Assembly: GCA_036873755.1 (NCBI GenBank)
Contig: JAVTVY010025278.1
Location: 40,587 to 104,586, forward strand
Direction of reading: 5' to 3'
DNA from: Hanleya hanleyi
Taxonomy: Eukaryota > Mollusca > Polyplacophora > Lepidopleurida > Hanleyidae
DNA: 64,000 bases
Shown: positions 41,070 to 54,060 of the stretch, in pieces
Layout: each line of letters begins with the position of its first letter
Numbering within the stretch: position 1 is the stretch's first letter
Translations under genes and position numbers: made by a program
Notes under the pieces: generated by a model
What the model was told of the DNA's origin: nothing
The model's database searches: none
Seen by the model: the letters and a program-made list of their open reading frames with translations, nothing else

Positions 41070-42040
41070 AAAAGTATAAATGATTTGCCAAACAACTATG
41101 ATCGATGTGGAAAATTCAACAACATTTTCATGGATAATTGAATTGAATTGAATTGAAAATGACCGAATCATCGAACCGCCTCGTTTGTACGTTTATCCAC
41201 ATAAACTATAAACAAGTTTTACCTTAAGACAAGAGAGACGATCACAATGGAAAAAGGTAATTATTCATTTTGAATAGTAATAATGATGTCGTTTAGCAGA
41301 TTTGTGAAGCTTACTATAAAATTTCAAAAAAAAAAATGTATTTAAATTACACTCGGTCGATACAAGAATAATATTTCTATATACTTTTGTAGTAATAAAA
41401 CGTGATCAAACGTGGGTTTGAACATTGGATTGGGTTTGAGCATATAAAAAACAGTACACGGACTTTACACCTAAACCATGGGGAATCATCCAGGGAAGTG
41501 GGTATGGTGGCATCTCTGCAGGATTGCATGTAAAATTAGGATTTGTCTTGAAAATATAAAAAGCGGAACACGGACTTTACACCTAAACCATGAGGAATCA
41601 TGGATGTTTTGGGGTCCACTATTGCTCCGATTGGGGCGTCGAGGTATCATCGTGCAGCATTCGTGAGGGTCCATCCGACTGGACTAGTGAGTTTTCCGTT
41701 TTCAACATTCTGCGCATGCGCAGACAGGGAATTTGGGAAAAGGGCATTGGAAAGGACGTTTTGGGGTCGAGGTTGGCCACTATTGATCCGAATGCGTCGT
41801 GTGAAGTGTCATCTGGTAGCAACGCCCACCAACGCCAAGCCCAACGCTTCAACGCCCTGGTGAAATAGCTCAGAAGCTCTTATTTCTAGACATTTTATGG
41901 AATTGTCACTAATTCATCCAAATGCAGTGACGCCCGTCAACGCCCGTTGTTACGCCTTAACGTCCTATCTGTACGCCTTAAAGCCCGTCACAACGCCTTA
42001 ATGCCTTATCTTAACGCCTTATCTTGACGCCCTAACGCGC
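41070..42040 (+). repeat. Short tandem duplications: acacggactttacacc unit and aacgcctt minisatellite
   Basis: atataaaaa.c.g.acacggactttacacctaaaccatg.ggaatcat occurs at 41443 and 41558. From 41930 to 42035 the motif (t)aacgcctta recurs about nine times. No gene is supported in the rest of the stretch. Confidence 0.7.
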
Positions 42041-42185
42041 ATAGACCAGTCAATCGGCGGGCTGGGGAAGTAACCAATCAGTGCAGCCATAAGGGCATTC
42101 ACGGCGTACACACCGCGACATGTAAAAGCACGTAACAAAATGTAACACTATATATGATTCATTATGTTGATCATAATCAACTTTG

Positions 42186-42270
42186 GTCAGGATGGCCGAG
42201 TGGTCTAAGGCGTCAGTCTTAAGTGCTGGTCCACATATGTGAGACGTGGGTTCGAATCCCACTCATGACA
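42186..42270 (+). tRNA. tRNA-Leu(UAA)-like gene or pseudogene
   Basis: Type II tRNA body: A-box TGGCCGAGTGG, anticodon arm TCAGT/GCTGG with loop CTTAAGT (anticodon TAA), a short variable arm and T-arm GTGGG/CCCAC with GGTTCGAATCC. The acceptor GTCAGGA/TCATGAC has one mismatch, and no T-run follows within 20 bases, so it may not be functional. Confidence 0.7.
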
Positions 42271-42279
42271 CGCACCTTT

Positions 42280-44040
42280 GCGTTATACTTCGCAATGTTT
42301 GGGTTACAAATGGCCCATCCGTTGTCCTAATGGATCGTGTGGGCCGTCAAATTGAAGATCTCGTCGTGTAGACCACGACGAGGTTCGACTAGTCCGAGTT
42401 GTCTTCCTTGCCTCCAGATGGCAGCACTATCGATGCCAAAAGGGGAATTCCCACAGCAGCGCCGCCATTTTGTTTGTTGATTTTTTTTGTGTGGAGATAT
42501 ACTGGACACGACACGCTCGACCTTGTGGTCGCACTGATCCCAGACTCGTCATAATAACATCGTACAACACCTGTAGGTTATCCTTACTACTATAAGTCTT
42601 ACTTCTCATGGTTTCATGTATTTTTTTTGTGCCAATACGGTTTCCCTTCTCTCGCTGTAAACTGATGTTCTACACTTGCCATTTATGCTGGGCATAGTGC
42701 TGGTGATATTGTCGGGGACCCCTATAGCCGCCTTGTGGCATCCACTTGCGACCTTCAAGGGGCCCAAGGATCACGTTTTATTACTAGTCAAGAGCTCCGA
42801 GCTCAGAGATCTCCGCCCCACGGGAGCTACCAATGCCCGGTGGTGGTGTGTGTGGTGATGATAGTAGTGGTGGTGGTGTCTGTACATATAGGGATTAACT
42901 CGTGTCCCTCATCAGTCCATATGTATTGGTCGACTAAACAAAATTTCGCTACCACTCGTGCTGATGACGTCAACGATGACGTCGCAGATGACATGGAAAT
43001 CACTCAAGCCGTGGTCTACATCACGAGAGCTTCAAAATGACACCCTACACTCCATCTTTGGATGAGATATAAAACCTCAATCTCTCAAATATACCCCTGC
43101 GCACCTCAAGAATGATCACTTTACTTACTACACCCCAAATGCGCAAACAAGTCTTTCAGGACATGCTGCCGTTACAGTATCCTGGCCGATACAGATACTG
43201 TACATGTCGTTTGATGGCTAGCTTCATGGATGTAATCTATAAATATGCTTATAATATATACAAACGTAAACCGGTATGTACATGTATGTGATTATTTCTA
43301 TATTGTTATGAACGATTGTATGAACCACGTCCGAAATGGATATTCATGTGTCTTCTTCCCATAATAACCCATCCCGTAATTGTCAGTAATGCAATAGTGA
43401 CTACTTTCACAGAATGCAAGTAAAGGTCACATTAGGGTTAGTTTGATCACACTTGCCTGCTTAGTCCACTATATCATCACCGCTATTTGATTGGTATACA
43501 CCGGGACTAGGAGCTGTGTGGACATATTAGTCATTATTATATTTATTAGAGTGTCTCCCTATATAAATTGTAATGAGATAAAACTGCATATTCCCCGGTC
43601 AACAAAACTGCATATTCCACCCCCTATGAAATATACACTAAGGGGAGATAATTACAACAGAGGTCGCCCCGTTCTCTCAGTAGCGCTGCAAACAGGCGAT
43701 CACGGAGCAGTTCGTCGAGTTGATTTTAGCTGGAGAACACAGCAGAAATAAATTATCTCCCCCCATCTAATTGTAAGTAGAATCGTAACCAAGCACATTA
43801 TTGGAGTAACTAACAAGCGGCATCGAACAAACTATACTTGCGTTGCGAGATTTACACGATAGTAGTTAAGCAGCTCCGAATCAGTGGAATCTCGTGCATG
43901 AAAAATAATGTTGCTGGCGATTGCCCACTGAAAGCAATCAACTCAGAAGGATTGCGCTCTTCCAAAATAAACATAAAACATTATTTTGCTCGAGAGATAA
44001 TAGATTAGCACAGAGTTAAGTTGATAAATATAATAATGAA
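42280..44040. other. Intergenic, nothing firmly recognised
   Basis: A frame at about 42690-43040 has somewhat protein-like content but no domain or splice signals. gataaaactgcatattccccgg at 43578 is related to the palindrome at 44.05 kb. Confidence 0.3.
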
Positions 44041-44047
44041 ATTATTA

Positions 44048-44155
44048 CCTTGTTGTGAGGGAAATATGCAGGTTCGTTACCCCTCGGCTGTGCATATTAT
44101 TATGCACATCCTCGGGGCAACAAAACTGCATATTCCCCTCAAAACAAGGCAATAT
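44048..44155. repeat. Imperfect palindrome of about 105 bp (hairpin MITE)
   Basis: ccttgttgtgagggaaatatgcag...cccctcgg-ctgtgcatattattatgcacat-cctcgggg...ctgcatattcccctcaaaacaagg folds on itself almost end to end. Confidence 0.75.
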
Positions 44156-45294
44156 TTTCATAATGTTTCGACATGAACCAACAAAATACAAGCGTGGAAA
44201 CCAGGAGAATATAAGAAGGATTTAAGGACTTCAGTCATTGTTTGTGGAATCCACCTGGATCAGTTTTCGCTCCCAATGTTGCAGATAGACACATTCTGAA
44301 AGATGTTAATGGATCGTTTTCCGGATTCTCTCTCTCTCTCAATTGCATGGTTTGCCAAGCATAGTAGTTTTCACCCGAGGTGGGGGGCTTGTTGGTCGCG
44401 GCATCATGTTGAGTTTTCAACCTTCTGAATTACCGAGGGAGTGCGCTTTGGTTCAAGGTGTCACTTGCAGCAGTAACTCAGTATAATCACTCGTAGATTC
44501 GCCTTGATTGTTCCGGACTGGCACAAATTACTATCCTCAGGAAACGAGCTGATAGTAAAACTTTTCTAGAAATGTGATCTTGAAGTCCCGACTGTGTAAC
44601 ACTAGAAGTTTTATGCTGCCATTATCGCACCATTGTTACTCCCATTAGCTAATTGAGTAACAAAGAGTGCATATCGATAACACATTATACGGATTTCGTA
44701 CAAGTGTATAGTAATTCCCGGTATTGAAGCTATGAATTAGAATTCAGAAATACCTAACAAAGGGAGATACTCGCAACCGCAGAATAATTTAATCAGGAAT
44801 TCTATGAAAAATAATATAGGGCTAAGATACAACATTCGATGAGTATCTCCTGTCCATAAATATATTTCCACATTAGTAAGTACCAGCGTCAAATCCGTCA
44901 TTCATTTGCCAGATTTTATCCATAAAGAAGTCTCGCTTGCATATTCTAAATTCGTTATTCACACAACATGAGTAGAAAAGTCACAGGCATAATCAAATAT
45001 ATATTTTTGCAGCATTCAACAATCTTCATGGATGCCGACAATGAAGACATTATGATGCCCCTATCGTCATCTACATACATGTATCACATACTATTGTTCT
45101 GCATTGCAAGTAACTCTCAAGGCTTCTCAGAGAATCATGTATCTCAGTCAGGCTTAGAATGTGACTATTCGCGTGAAGAATATAATGATATCAGTCTGGC
45201 GTTGTGGTCGATGATTTATGGTCTCGAGGTCCGCCGAATTTTTATTTTGTACGTGTTTATCCCTACCTGGCCTGGGTGGAGGCACTTTCCGCCA

Positions 45295-45830
45295 CCCCCC
45301 CACCTGTTGTTTTTTTGCTCCTATCTCCGGAACGACAAAAAATGAGAGCTGAAACTCCGTGACCTTTTAGATTATCATATTGGGGTCATATTGAGCCTAC
45401 ATGTATGGCCCCCTAAGTAGAGGATCATGGGTAAATTAAAAATGGCGGCCATGATGGGTACCAGAAAAGTGATGTTTTCGTCATATTTCTTCAAATGTTT
45501 TGCTTTTCTGTATGGAAAAGTGGGTAAAACATATTTTATTTCATATCAGATTATCATTTACTAATTTATCATGCAGTTTTTGCGAAGAAAAAACAAAAAT
45601 AAAAAATTCGAAATTTCTGACCGAAAAATCGCCCAAGAATGTTCACGTTGACGTCATCATGGCGGCCATCTTGGATTTTTTTTACGTTTTCTTGCAGAGC
45701 TTGACCCAAGGATACAGTGTGGTAAGTTCCAGCCCTCTAACTTTAGCGATAGCGAAAATATATAGGGGGCACTCCCCTCAGGCTGCGGTACACCCCAAAT
45801 CGCACAGGCCAAATGGGTTAACAGGACACG
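45295..45830 (+). repeat. Dispersed repeat family R530, copy 3
   Basis: The same landmarks in the same order: ctatctccggaacgacaaaaaatgagagctgaaactccgtgac, aaatggcggcc, gatcatgggtaaat and tacagtgtggtaag. More diverged at its 3' end. Confidence 0.82.
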
Positions 45831-45839
45831 CTCAAACCT

Positions 45840-48800
45840 TCCTCCATGTGTGATACCTCCGACGCTCGACTGTTTGCACAAGCTATATAAACATTTATTC
45901 CCTTAGTCATTGTAAAATTTCACTATTAATATTCATCTGTTATATTACAAACCCCTAACGGTCTTACTCTCTCCTTTGTAGGACTATATCTTTCAACAAT
46001 TAATTGCATGTTGTCCTTATGTTTCTGTTGCTATGGCGAACAAAAGCCAATCAATCTAATTCAATAAGTATTGAAGCAAAAGAAAACCAATCGCACGTGT
46101 ATACGATCGCGGAAATTCCTGCGGACACTGCGTTATCACTATATGCTGGAAGACCCCAAACTCACACCTGAATTCTTGAGCCTGTGCTCCAGAGTTTTAA
46201 CTGGTTAGAATCCATCTTTCTAATAACTTTTTAAAAATATTTTTAAACTTTATCCTTGGTTACAATTTTATGACTTTTTGATTTAGAATTAGTCGTCTGA
46301 ATCACATTTAATAAATGAGAAAGTTTGGAAACTAATCAACGAAATCTAAGAAGAAAGAACGTGTACACATGGAAGGGTAGTTGCGGGATTTGAACGGTCT
46401 TGAGTGAGTCTGCCTGATTGCAAATTTTCGCTCCATTAAAGCAGAAGTTATCAGCGACTTATAAAAGAACACTGTATCCTGAAATGCTATTTTAATTGAA
46501 TATGAAATATCAATAGATATAAGGAGAATGTATCTTAAATGTTTCTACAATTGATTTTGCATACATTCAAAGGCGAAACTGTTAACCACATTTGATTGTC
46601 AGAATCCATACCTTCCAAAACGGTATGCCCGGTCCGATTCTCAGGCTCCAATTGAATTTGACGAATCAAATTAAATGGATTCATTACGCATGTTCAAATG
46701 CCAGCGGCGTGCTGAACTTGAAAATACTCGATTTCAAATTAATGTGGTATGCAGCAACATTATTCAGAAATCCATGTTAATTGATTAATCAGTTCTTCTT
46801 GCAAGAAGGTTAACCCCTGATTTTGTGGATGCATGTATGTAGATTCAGCGCTCTTCCTCATGAATGTTGAGTGTACTCACGAGATACGCCTAGTAGGTGA
46901 CTTGCGATATTTGAGGTATGCGACCAGGTGTCTCAGAAATAAGATTACTTACTTGCTTTTGTGTGTACATCCGGTAAGAGAAAGGATACACTCCTCCCTC
47001 CCTTCGGTGACTTCTTCTTTCCCATATCCATTTTAGGCGTATACATATATGCCCGCCTCTTCTTCTTCGATTACTGTATTGATCACTGACTGGCAGTGAG
47101 TGTCTCAGAAATGTCTGTCCAGTGGCGACGTCACCCAAAAGTTTGATACAGCGGACCGATCAACTAAGTCATAGTTAGCGAGTGAATTGTATCACTCAAT
47201 ACAGTTGCTGGTTAGCAGTTCTCTGATACCTTCCCCATATCAACTGTCAGATAATCAGCTCTCCATCCAAGGGGTGATATGATTATACCAACTTGGAAAC
47301 GTCCAAGGTAAGCCGTTTAACAGGTTGATGCGCTAAGGCCGAAAACCGCAACTAGCCGCTATTGAGGGCTTGCTTCAAAATTGCCGAAAGGTGGGAATAC
47401 TCTGCAGTAATAGCTTCAAGCCACACATACAATCATAATCGTATTTCCAAAACACCATTCCACAAACTCTGACAAGACTGGGTGGGTCTGTAGATCGAAC
47501 GGTCCCCAGTTTATCGTCATATCAGTCAGCTCGTATGACTAATCCGAGGAGTTAACCGTTTTACAGAAGCTTGCCCGGATGAGAGAGTTTTCCCGGAACA
47601 TGTCAACCCTAATGGCAACAGATGACATTTGCTTTTCTATAGCAGAAATCGGATATATTTATGGTTATTATGCTTTATTTTGAAGCATTCAAGCGGGTTA
47701 TATTTCCGCTAATGTTAAAATCCGCAGAGAGCGGTACAATGTGGGATATACTACTCAAATGCAATTGGGGACACCAATACAAAATGTCATCATGTTATTC
47801 ATTGGTGATAGCCCTTACTTGCCCAAACTGATGGATTGCTCTTCGCCCTATTGTAATCCTGAAACCTGCTAGTGCTAATTGACACCACGCCACAAATGTC
47901 AGACATTCGAATCCGTTCTCAGCGGAGGACGCTTGGTACCTTGAGCTTAGGATGAAGCGGTTTGCGATGAGTCGTCCTAACAATACCTATATTTTACATA
48001 CCGTGTTATCTGATATGAACACTAAATGTCATGATATCTCTATAGAACAGGGCTAACTTTACTCGTGCCCCAAAACGATGAATGACCTTTTCGTCCTGTC
48101 CTGGGATTTGATCATACTATCGCTTTTCAACAGAAACTCGATTTCTACTTTGACTTATCTATATTGAGATAATATTATGGAGTTTCCAACCCCTGCAAAC
48201 CCCATAATACCAAACGTCACCCTAAATTTACCATAATCTTTGACTGTTAACGATTGTCGATGAGTTCGACAAACCAGTAAGCGAGGGTGCACCACCCACG
48301 AACATCATAGAGTTTAACTAACGCCAAACAGGAAACACTTGGTCGCCTGGATATGTTATCGGGTCCCAACCATTGTTCGGCTACTTTGAGTCAACGGAAA
48401 TTCGGAATATAGATGTGGTAAACAAACACGCCGTACAGTTATACCATGGCTGGTATAGTACATGACGTGGACTCGAATGGACATCGTATTACTTAATAAA
48501 ATTCTTTTATATGCATTTGTTTCTTGGCGATATATGAATGCTTGAACCAAGAAAGTTAATTTGTCAGTATGGTGGACAATTCACAAAGTTTTAAATTCGG
48601 CAAGATTCTATTTTGCTTTCTTCTTTATTTTATTACTATCACTATCACATTTTACACATTGACATATATACAAACAATCAAACAACATGAAAATAAAGTA
48701 ATCTGGAGACCTTGAAGACTTACTTGTTACATATATACATGCAAACAAACGTACATATGAAAGAGAAAATGTCCATTATTAGGTGACGTATTCACAAAGA

Positions 48801-48940
48801 TACACAATAATAACCACCTAAATTTTTTGCTGGTTAAATGTTGGTTGATAAGTAGCGCAACTTCTCTTTTTGCCTTTCAAATGTTTAACGTTTCAGACTA
48901 TCGATAACCTTTCCGAATATAGTCCATTTTTCGATAAACT
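45840..48940. other. Intergenic, nothing recognised
   Basis: AT-rich unique-looking DNA. Short frames have no recognisable domains. No RNA gene seen. Confidence 0.35.
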
Positions 48941-48957
48941 TGTCCATTCCCTTACAA

Positions 48958-49215
48958 AAAAATCTTATAGGATCCTATAAGATTCTGAAAAATCCTATAA
49001 GATTATTCGAAATCTTATAAGATTCTAAAAAATCCTATAAGATTCTGAAAAATCCTATAGGATTCTGAAAAATCCTATAAGATTCTGAAAAATCCTATAA
49101 GATTCTGAGAAAATCTTATAAGATTCTAAGAAATCCTATAAGATTAAAAAAATCCTATAAGATTCTGGAAAGTCTTATAAGATTCTAAAAAAAATCCTAT
49201 AAGATTCTAAAAAAT
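48958..49215 (+). repeat. AATCCTATAAGATTCTG minisatellite
   Basis: About fourteen imperfect copies of a unit near 18 bp built on the palindrome ATCCTATAAGAT/ATCTTATAGGAT. Mirrored at 53385-53645. Confidence 0.9.
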
Positions 49216-49300
49216 CCTACTGGATTTAATAGGATAGAAATATAATAATCCTATTGGATTTAATATGACACTCCATAGGATCAATTGTATTAATGATATT

Positions 49301-49507
49301 AAGAAGAGTGGAAATTGATCCCGCTCAAGTATTTTAGTGAATTATTTCACACAAATTAAGTGCGTTTCACTGAAGTAATTGAATGTAATTTCACTCAAAC
49401 ATTATTTTGCCCATCACTTCAGCAATTTATTGACTTAATAAGCAAAATCCACCCAACTTGATACTGGACTTCATTCAACTTGAGTGGGATCAATTTCCAC
49501 TCTTCTT
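49301..49507 (+). mobile_element. 207-bp MITE with 30-bp inverted ends
   Basis: Starts aagaagagtggaaattgatc and ends gatcaatttccactcttctt; the arms continue with cc.ctcaagt / acttgag.gg. The interior is AT-rich and non-coding. Confidence 0.85.
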
Positions 49508-50215
49508 GGGAAAAAATAATTTAATGTTTTTAGAGAGTGATGTTTATGCGGTCTTGAGCCAAGACAAATATACATGTATCTAAAATGCGTTTTTGCTTAA
49601 TCAGGACAGATCTGTGAATAACCACAACACAAGTAGTATTTTGGACCCTATATGATCCAGATCTTATAGGATTTGCAATTTTATATGATCATATACGATT
49701 CAATATCAGTTCACAACACCCAAGTAATGTTCTCCATATTTGGCTGCTTGCAGTTGGAGAGAGAGATTTTGTACCACAAATCTCCAATCTGCTGCTCATG
49801 AGGCATCAAATATCAATTTTGGTAGTTTCATATGAAATTCATCTTAAATTTTAACTTGAATTTAATACAAACTCATGATTAATATTTTCAATAGCTATAC
49901 TATATTACAATTGAATTGAAGGATTAACTTTATTTTCATATTGTGTGAATATTCTATCGTTATGCTGATATTTGACTGTGAAGTATTTTGAAATGTCACT
50001 TAGGAAATGCTAATAAAAATTGACAAAAAACCTAATTGCCATCCATCATAGTTCGATATCCAAACAAATGCAAGGTCACTGAAAACTAAATTTAAATATT
50101 CTAACTCAAATCGAATTCACTATTAATCTTCATCTGAAATTTATTAAAATTGGAATAAATCTATGAAGTTTTGAATATTTGATTGTTTGGAATTAAAGTT
50201 TTATTTAAAATTGAA

Positions 50216-50607
50216 TTAAGGATGTCCGTTATTAACTCTTCGAATAATGTGTGTTGCTGCATTCATAATTGTGTAATATGAGGAATATAGGTCGGTGTGC
50301 ATTGTTTAGCTGTTGACACTGTTAAAAAGACGGACCCATGCTCCATTTGATAACCTAGAAAACAAAGGGAATAGCCCAGCTTTTGAATCCTATTCACAAA
50401 AATATTACATAAATAGTATTTAACTTTTTCCTATATTCTAACTATTTGGAGACAATCACAATGTCTTTCAAAATTTATCAAATTGGATGAATGTTGCTGC
50501 ACAAAATTCTCAGCTAGAAGACTTTTAAAGGAAATCCCTGTCGCTTAATCTAACTCAAACTGGCAAAAACTGCTGCCAAGAAAAAATCACCAGCAGACAT
50601 CCCTTAA
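50216..50607 (+). mobile_element. MITE-like element with TTAAGGATGTC ends, copy 2
   Basis: Diverged copy of 37106-37553. Shared internal text includes gaataatgtgtgttgctgcattcata and agtatttaactttttc.tatattct; it ends gcagacatcccttaa. Confidence 0.75.
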
Positions 50608-52154
50608 ACCTTGATGGTCATCATTTCATTATGAAATATGTTTTGTTATCATTCAAATCCTTGAAGATTCTCATGAATGAATAAACTTCTGATCAGTTCA
50701 AATGGTTTCCCAATCTAAATGGTATTTACAAAATCTCTCTACTTCAAATAGAGGGGAGATAACTCTGCTTGTTCACACTAGGTGGCGCTGCACAGAGACA
50801 AGAAAGATTTTTTTGCAGTTATTTTATTAATAGCTGACTGATTTGAGGGCAGTAAGTCATATTTCCGATTATATATGGCTGATGGAACGGACTCATATTG
50901 ATGGTAAGTACCTTTTGCAAATTGTAGGCTAAATTAGCATTCTAAAGTCTCCATTTGTTAAGTCTGGAATATGTTGGACTAGTTTAAAATATATTTTAGT
51001 TATATAAGTAACTTTGTCAGGTTTGTATATTACACTGTAAATACAACAACCAAAACATTATACTGCCTTGGAAAGATTTATTTATCTCACCGATTTATGA
51101 AAGAAAGGGCTTGTTGGTTGATTTTCTCCTTTTCTCTAATCTCATGGGTAGGATAGTTAGGCATGTACTTTTATTAAGCCCAGTGTAATTAACCTTAGAT
51201 ATAAAATGCTGTCTAACATATATTTCAGCTGAACAGACATGTATATTTTGCTAATTAAAATAACCGGTCAACCTCACAAGAATAGACCAGTTTGTCTTAG
51301 TGATCCATTGTGTAAGGGATTAACCATGCTGGGTGACTCTTTGCACAGTTCAATGTGAGAAACCCAGAAGGGGGTGTTTTTACAATCTCATTGTGTCATT
51401 TCCTGTACTGGTATACCTTCTACCTTCAATAGTCAAGCCATTTCAGATGTTTACATGACAAAATTGGCATAACATATGAATGAATTGATAACAGTGGATT
51501 TGTGATTCTTTCAAGTCCTGGCTTTTATTTCATACTGTCGGTTTCACAGTCTGAGCTTCCTGTCCTGTCAAATTGCATCTCTCCTCACCCCACCATAATG
51601 AACAGTTTATCAATGATGTTTTTATTATGACGTTCACAGCTTCACTGTGGACTCTGGCGAAGGAATACAAATACACTTACAACACAGCTTTGCCCAGTTC
51701 TGGGTAGTGTGTACTATTCCTGACAACCCGAACTTTGGATGCTTTAATTTGTCGAGCTAAGGGCTGATCTATATGATGCTACAAATTGTGGTTAGTATCG
51801 TCCATTAATTGTTCACTCCATTCAACACTCCATCGTATTCCTCTTACATATCAATATAAACGTAAATTGGTATTGTTGCCTAAACTTTAATACGTGTTGT
51901 ACCCCATTTATGTATTTTTCAATTGTGATGGTGGGGGGGGGGTTATCATGTACTGTACATTCTTTCATACACATTATCTGAACGAAGTCAAATGTCATTT
52001 ATTAGAATTTCCAGGTTGTTTGGTTACGCATGGCATTGCATTTTCACATTGCTTATTTCAATATTTAAAGTTAGTACACAATTGATTTGAAAATTGTTGA
52101 GTTTATTTTCGAAATAAATCGCGATATGATATGGTAATAATTGTTTTCCCCACA

Positions 52155-53120
52155 GGAGATCAGAGAGCCTACAAAGAAGATGAGCAAGACAGTTTGTGAT
52201 GCCCGGAAGAATGAGCCAAACAACATCCTCGAGAAGTTAAAAAAGCAGCGACAAGGAAACCTTCCAGTGGCACCTGTTTATGACGAGTCAGATGATGTAA
52301 GTATAAATTCAACTATCATGACTATTCAGCTAAATCCCTAGGCTATTATCAAATAATTAATTATTTTGACCATTGAGAGGATTTCTCATTAATGGTCTCA
52401 TCTATATTTACTGGTAAGATTTTAAATTTGTTTTTTTGCAAGTTTGCTAACCATTAAAATGCATATTAAATGACACTGACTTTTAATGGGTAACAAGCGA
52501 TCACTTGTAAATGATCATTTAATGTAATTAATCTTAGTAAATAATAATTCAATGAGATTTGATCCTTTGTCAACATGATTCTGCAATTTATGACTATTAA
52601 CATTCTGACTGAATATTATCAATCCAATTGTCAGTACACATTTTGTATCTTTTATTTCATCCGAGAAAGATGACCATGGACCTAATGAGTGCATTGTTCA
52701 TGAGGAATGAAATGGCCTCCCATACTTTGACAGGGATGAAACCCAATGGGACAAGAGAGGTAGAGGCTAAGCCTGCAATTGACCAAGAAAATATCAAGCC
52801 ATCCAAGGTAAAAACTTTTCTTCATAAATATTCCAAACATCTGATAATTAATCCCAAGTTCAATGACCATGTTTTTGATAGCTTATAGTTTGAAATGTTG
52901 TGATTGAATATATTGAAATTCAGTGGCTAACTGCAAATTATTTCATTCTCTTACAGACTACTGCCTGAAGAAATGCCCAAGTTCCGTGAAAGTCATTCGG
53001 GAAGCAATGAAGTCGAAACGCAATGGCGAGCAGAAATTGTACGGAAAACTGATGGAGAGATTATGATGCCCTCATATGTTCCTGTGTTTATATCTCAAAA
53101 GTGCACATGTACATAATAAA
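52155..53120 (+). CDS. Candidate small multi-exon gene inside the CCCTTAC element (partial)
   Basis: An exon at about 52156-52298 is bounded by ttttccccacag and gtaagt and reads EIREPTKKMSKTVCDARKNE in an open frame. A second open segment (about 52636-52807) ends AAG|GTAAAA. A third begins after ttctcttacag at 52957 and ends at a TGA near 53065, with AATAAA at about 53116. Splice phases could not be made to run cleanly through all three, so exon borders are provisional. The third segment in one frame gives KKCPSSVKVIREAMKSKRNG, a basic helical tail. No family was recognised. An upstream donor (gatggtaagtacc, 50910) could mark exon 1. Confidence 0.4.
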
Positions 53121-53384
53121 GAAATATTTATTATATGTATTTGTTTGTTCTTCTTTCTATGCATTAGTTATTTAGCAGATCATCTTTAACATAGCTGTGC
53201 TACATCCAAAACAAGCAATGTTTATGCTAATACATTTTCTGATGTATTTACTATTTTACAGCACAGGGGCATTTTGTATTTCATGGAGTTACTATAAAAG
53301 ATGACCTATATCACTCATCCAAATATTCCTATAGAAACTTTATATCCTGTAGATTTCTAAGAATCCATTCCATAACTAAATTTT

Positions 53385-53648
53385 ATAGGATCCTATTAAA
53401 AAATCCTATAAGATTTTTATCCTATTAAAAAATCCTATAGGATTTCAATCTTATAGGATTTTAATCTTATAGGATCCTGATTTCTAGGATCCTATTAAAA
53501 AATCCTATAGGATTTCAATCTTATAGGATTTCAGTCTTATAGGATTTTAATCTTATAGGATCCTATTAAAAAATCTTATAGGATTTTGGGCCAAAATCTT
53601 ATAGGATCCTATACGATTTTATCTTATAGGATCCTATAAGATTTTTTT
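53385..53648 (+). repeat. AATCTTATAGGATTTT minisatellite (mirror of 48.96-49.2 kb)
   Basis: About ten imperfect units of tcttataggatttt and tcctattaaaaaatcctat; forms the right subterminal array. Confidence 0.9.
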
Positions 53649-53659
53649 GTAAGGGTTGT

Positions 53660-54060
53660 ATTGCTTATGCCGGATATATATTTCTTGAGTTGATAATGAC
53701 TGTGCAATTTATGTGAAATTTATTTAAAAGAGCATTAAAATTCAGATTTGATGACCTGAAGTTCTTACTATAAATATATTGCTTTGTTAACAAAGCCAGT
53801 GTATTCAGACATTGTTGCTCACCATCCCACACACATACAATTTTTTACTGGAGTAGTTTCAACTCGGGTCCCAAAAATGTCAGATAATAGGGCGCATAAA
53901 TATAGATGTTCAATAGATTCGGCAAGATTCAATCAAACTTTAGCACTGTGAATGGGTTTCCTTTTGTCTCTCTTAAATAACTGATGAACAAAATTCTAAG
54001 TATTCCAACGAAACAGTCAACAACCCAGCAATCCAGAAGCAATTAACACAACACACCAAA
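53660..54060. other. Spacer between two transposons
   Basis: AT-rich sequence with no coding signal. Confidence 0.4.

Larger units (their letters stand above)
48949..53655 (+). mobile_element. Transposon-like element with CCCTTACAAAAAAATC inverted ends and subterminal minisatellites
   Basis: The left end cccttacaaaaaaatcttataggatcc and right end ggatcctataagatttttttgtaaggg are reverse complements over about 35 bp. Immediately inside each end lie minisatellites of aatcctataagattctg (48975-49215) or aatcttataggatttt (53385-53645) in mirrored orientation. It contains a nested MITE (49301-49507), a TTAAGGATGTC MITE (50216-50607) and exon-like segments (52155-53115). No transposase is recognised and no clear target duplication was found, so the superfamily is open. 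Confidence 0.72.
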
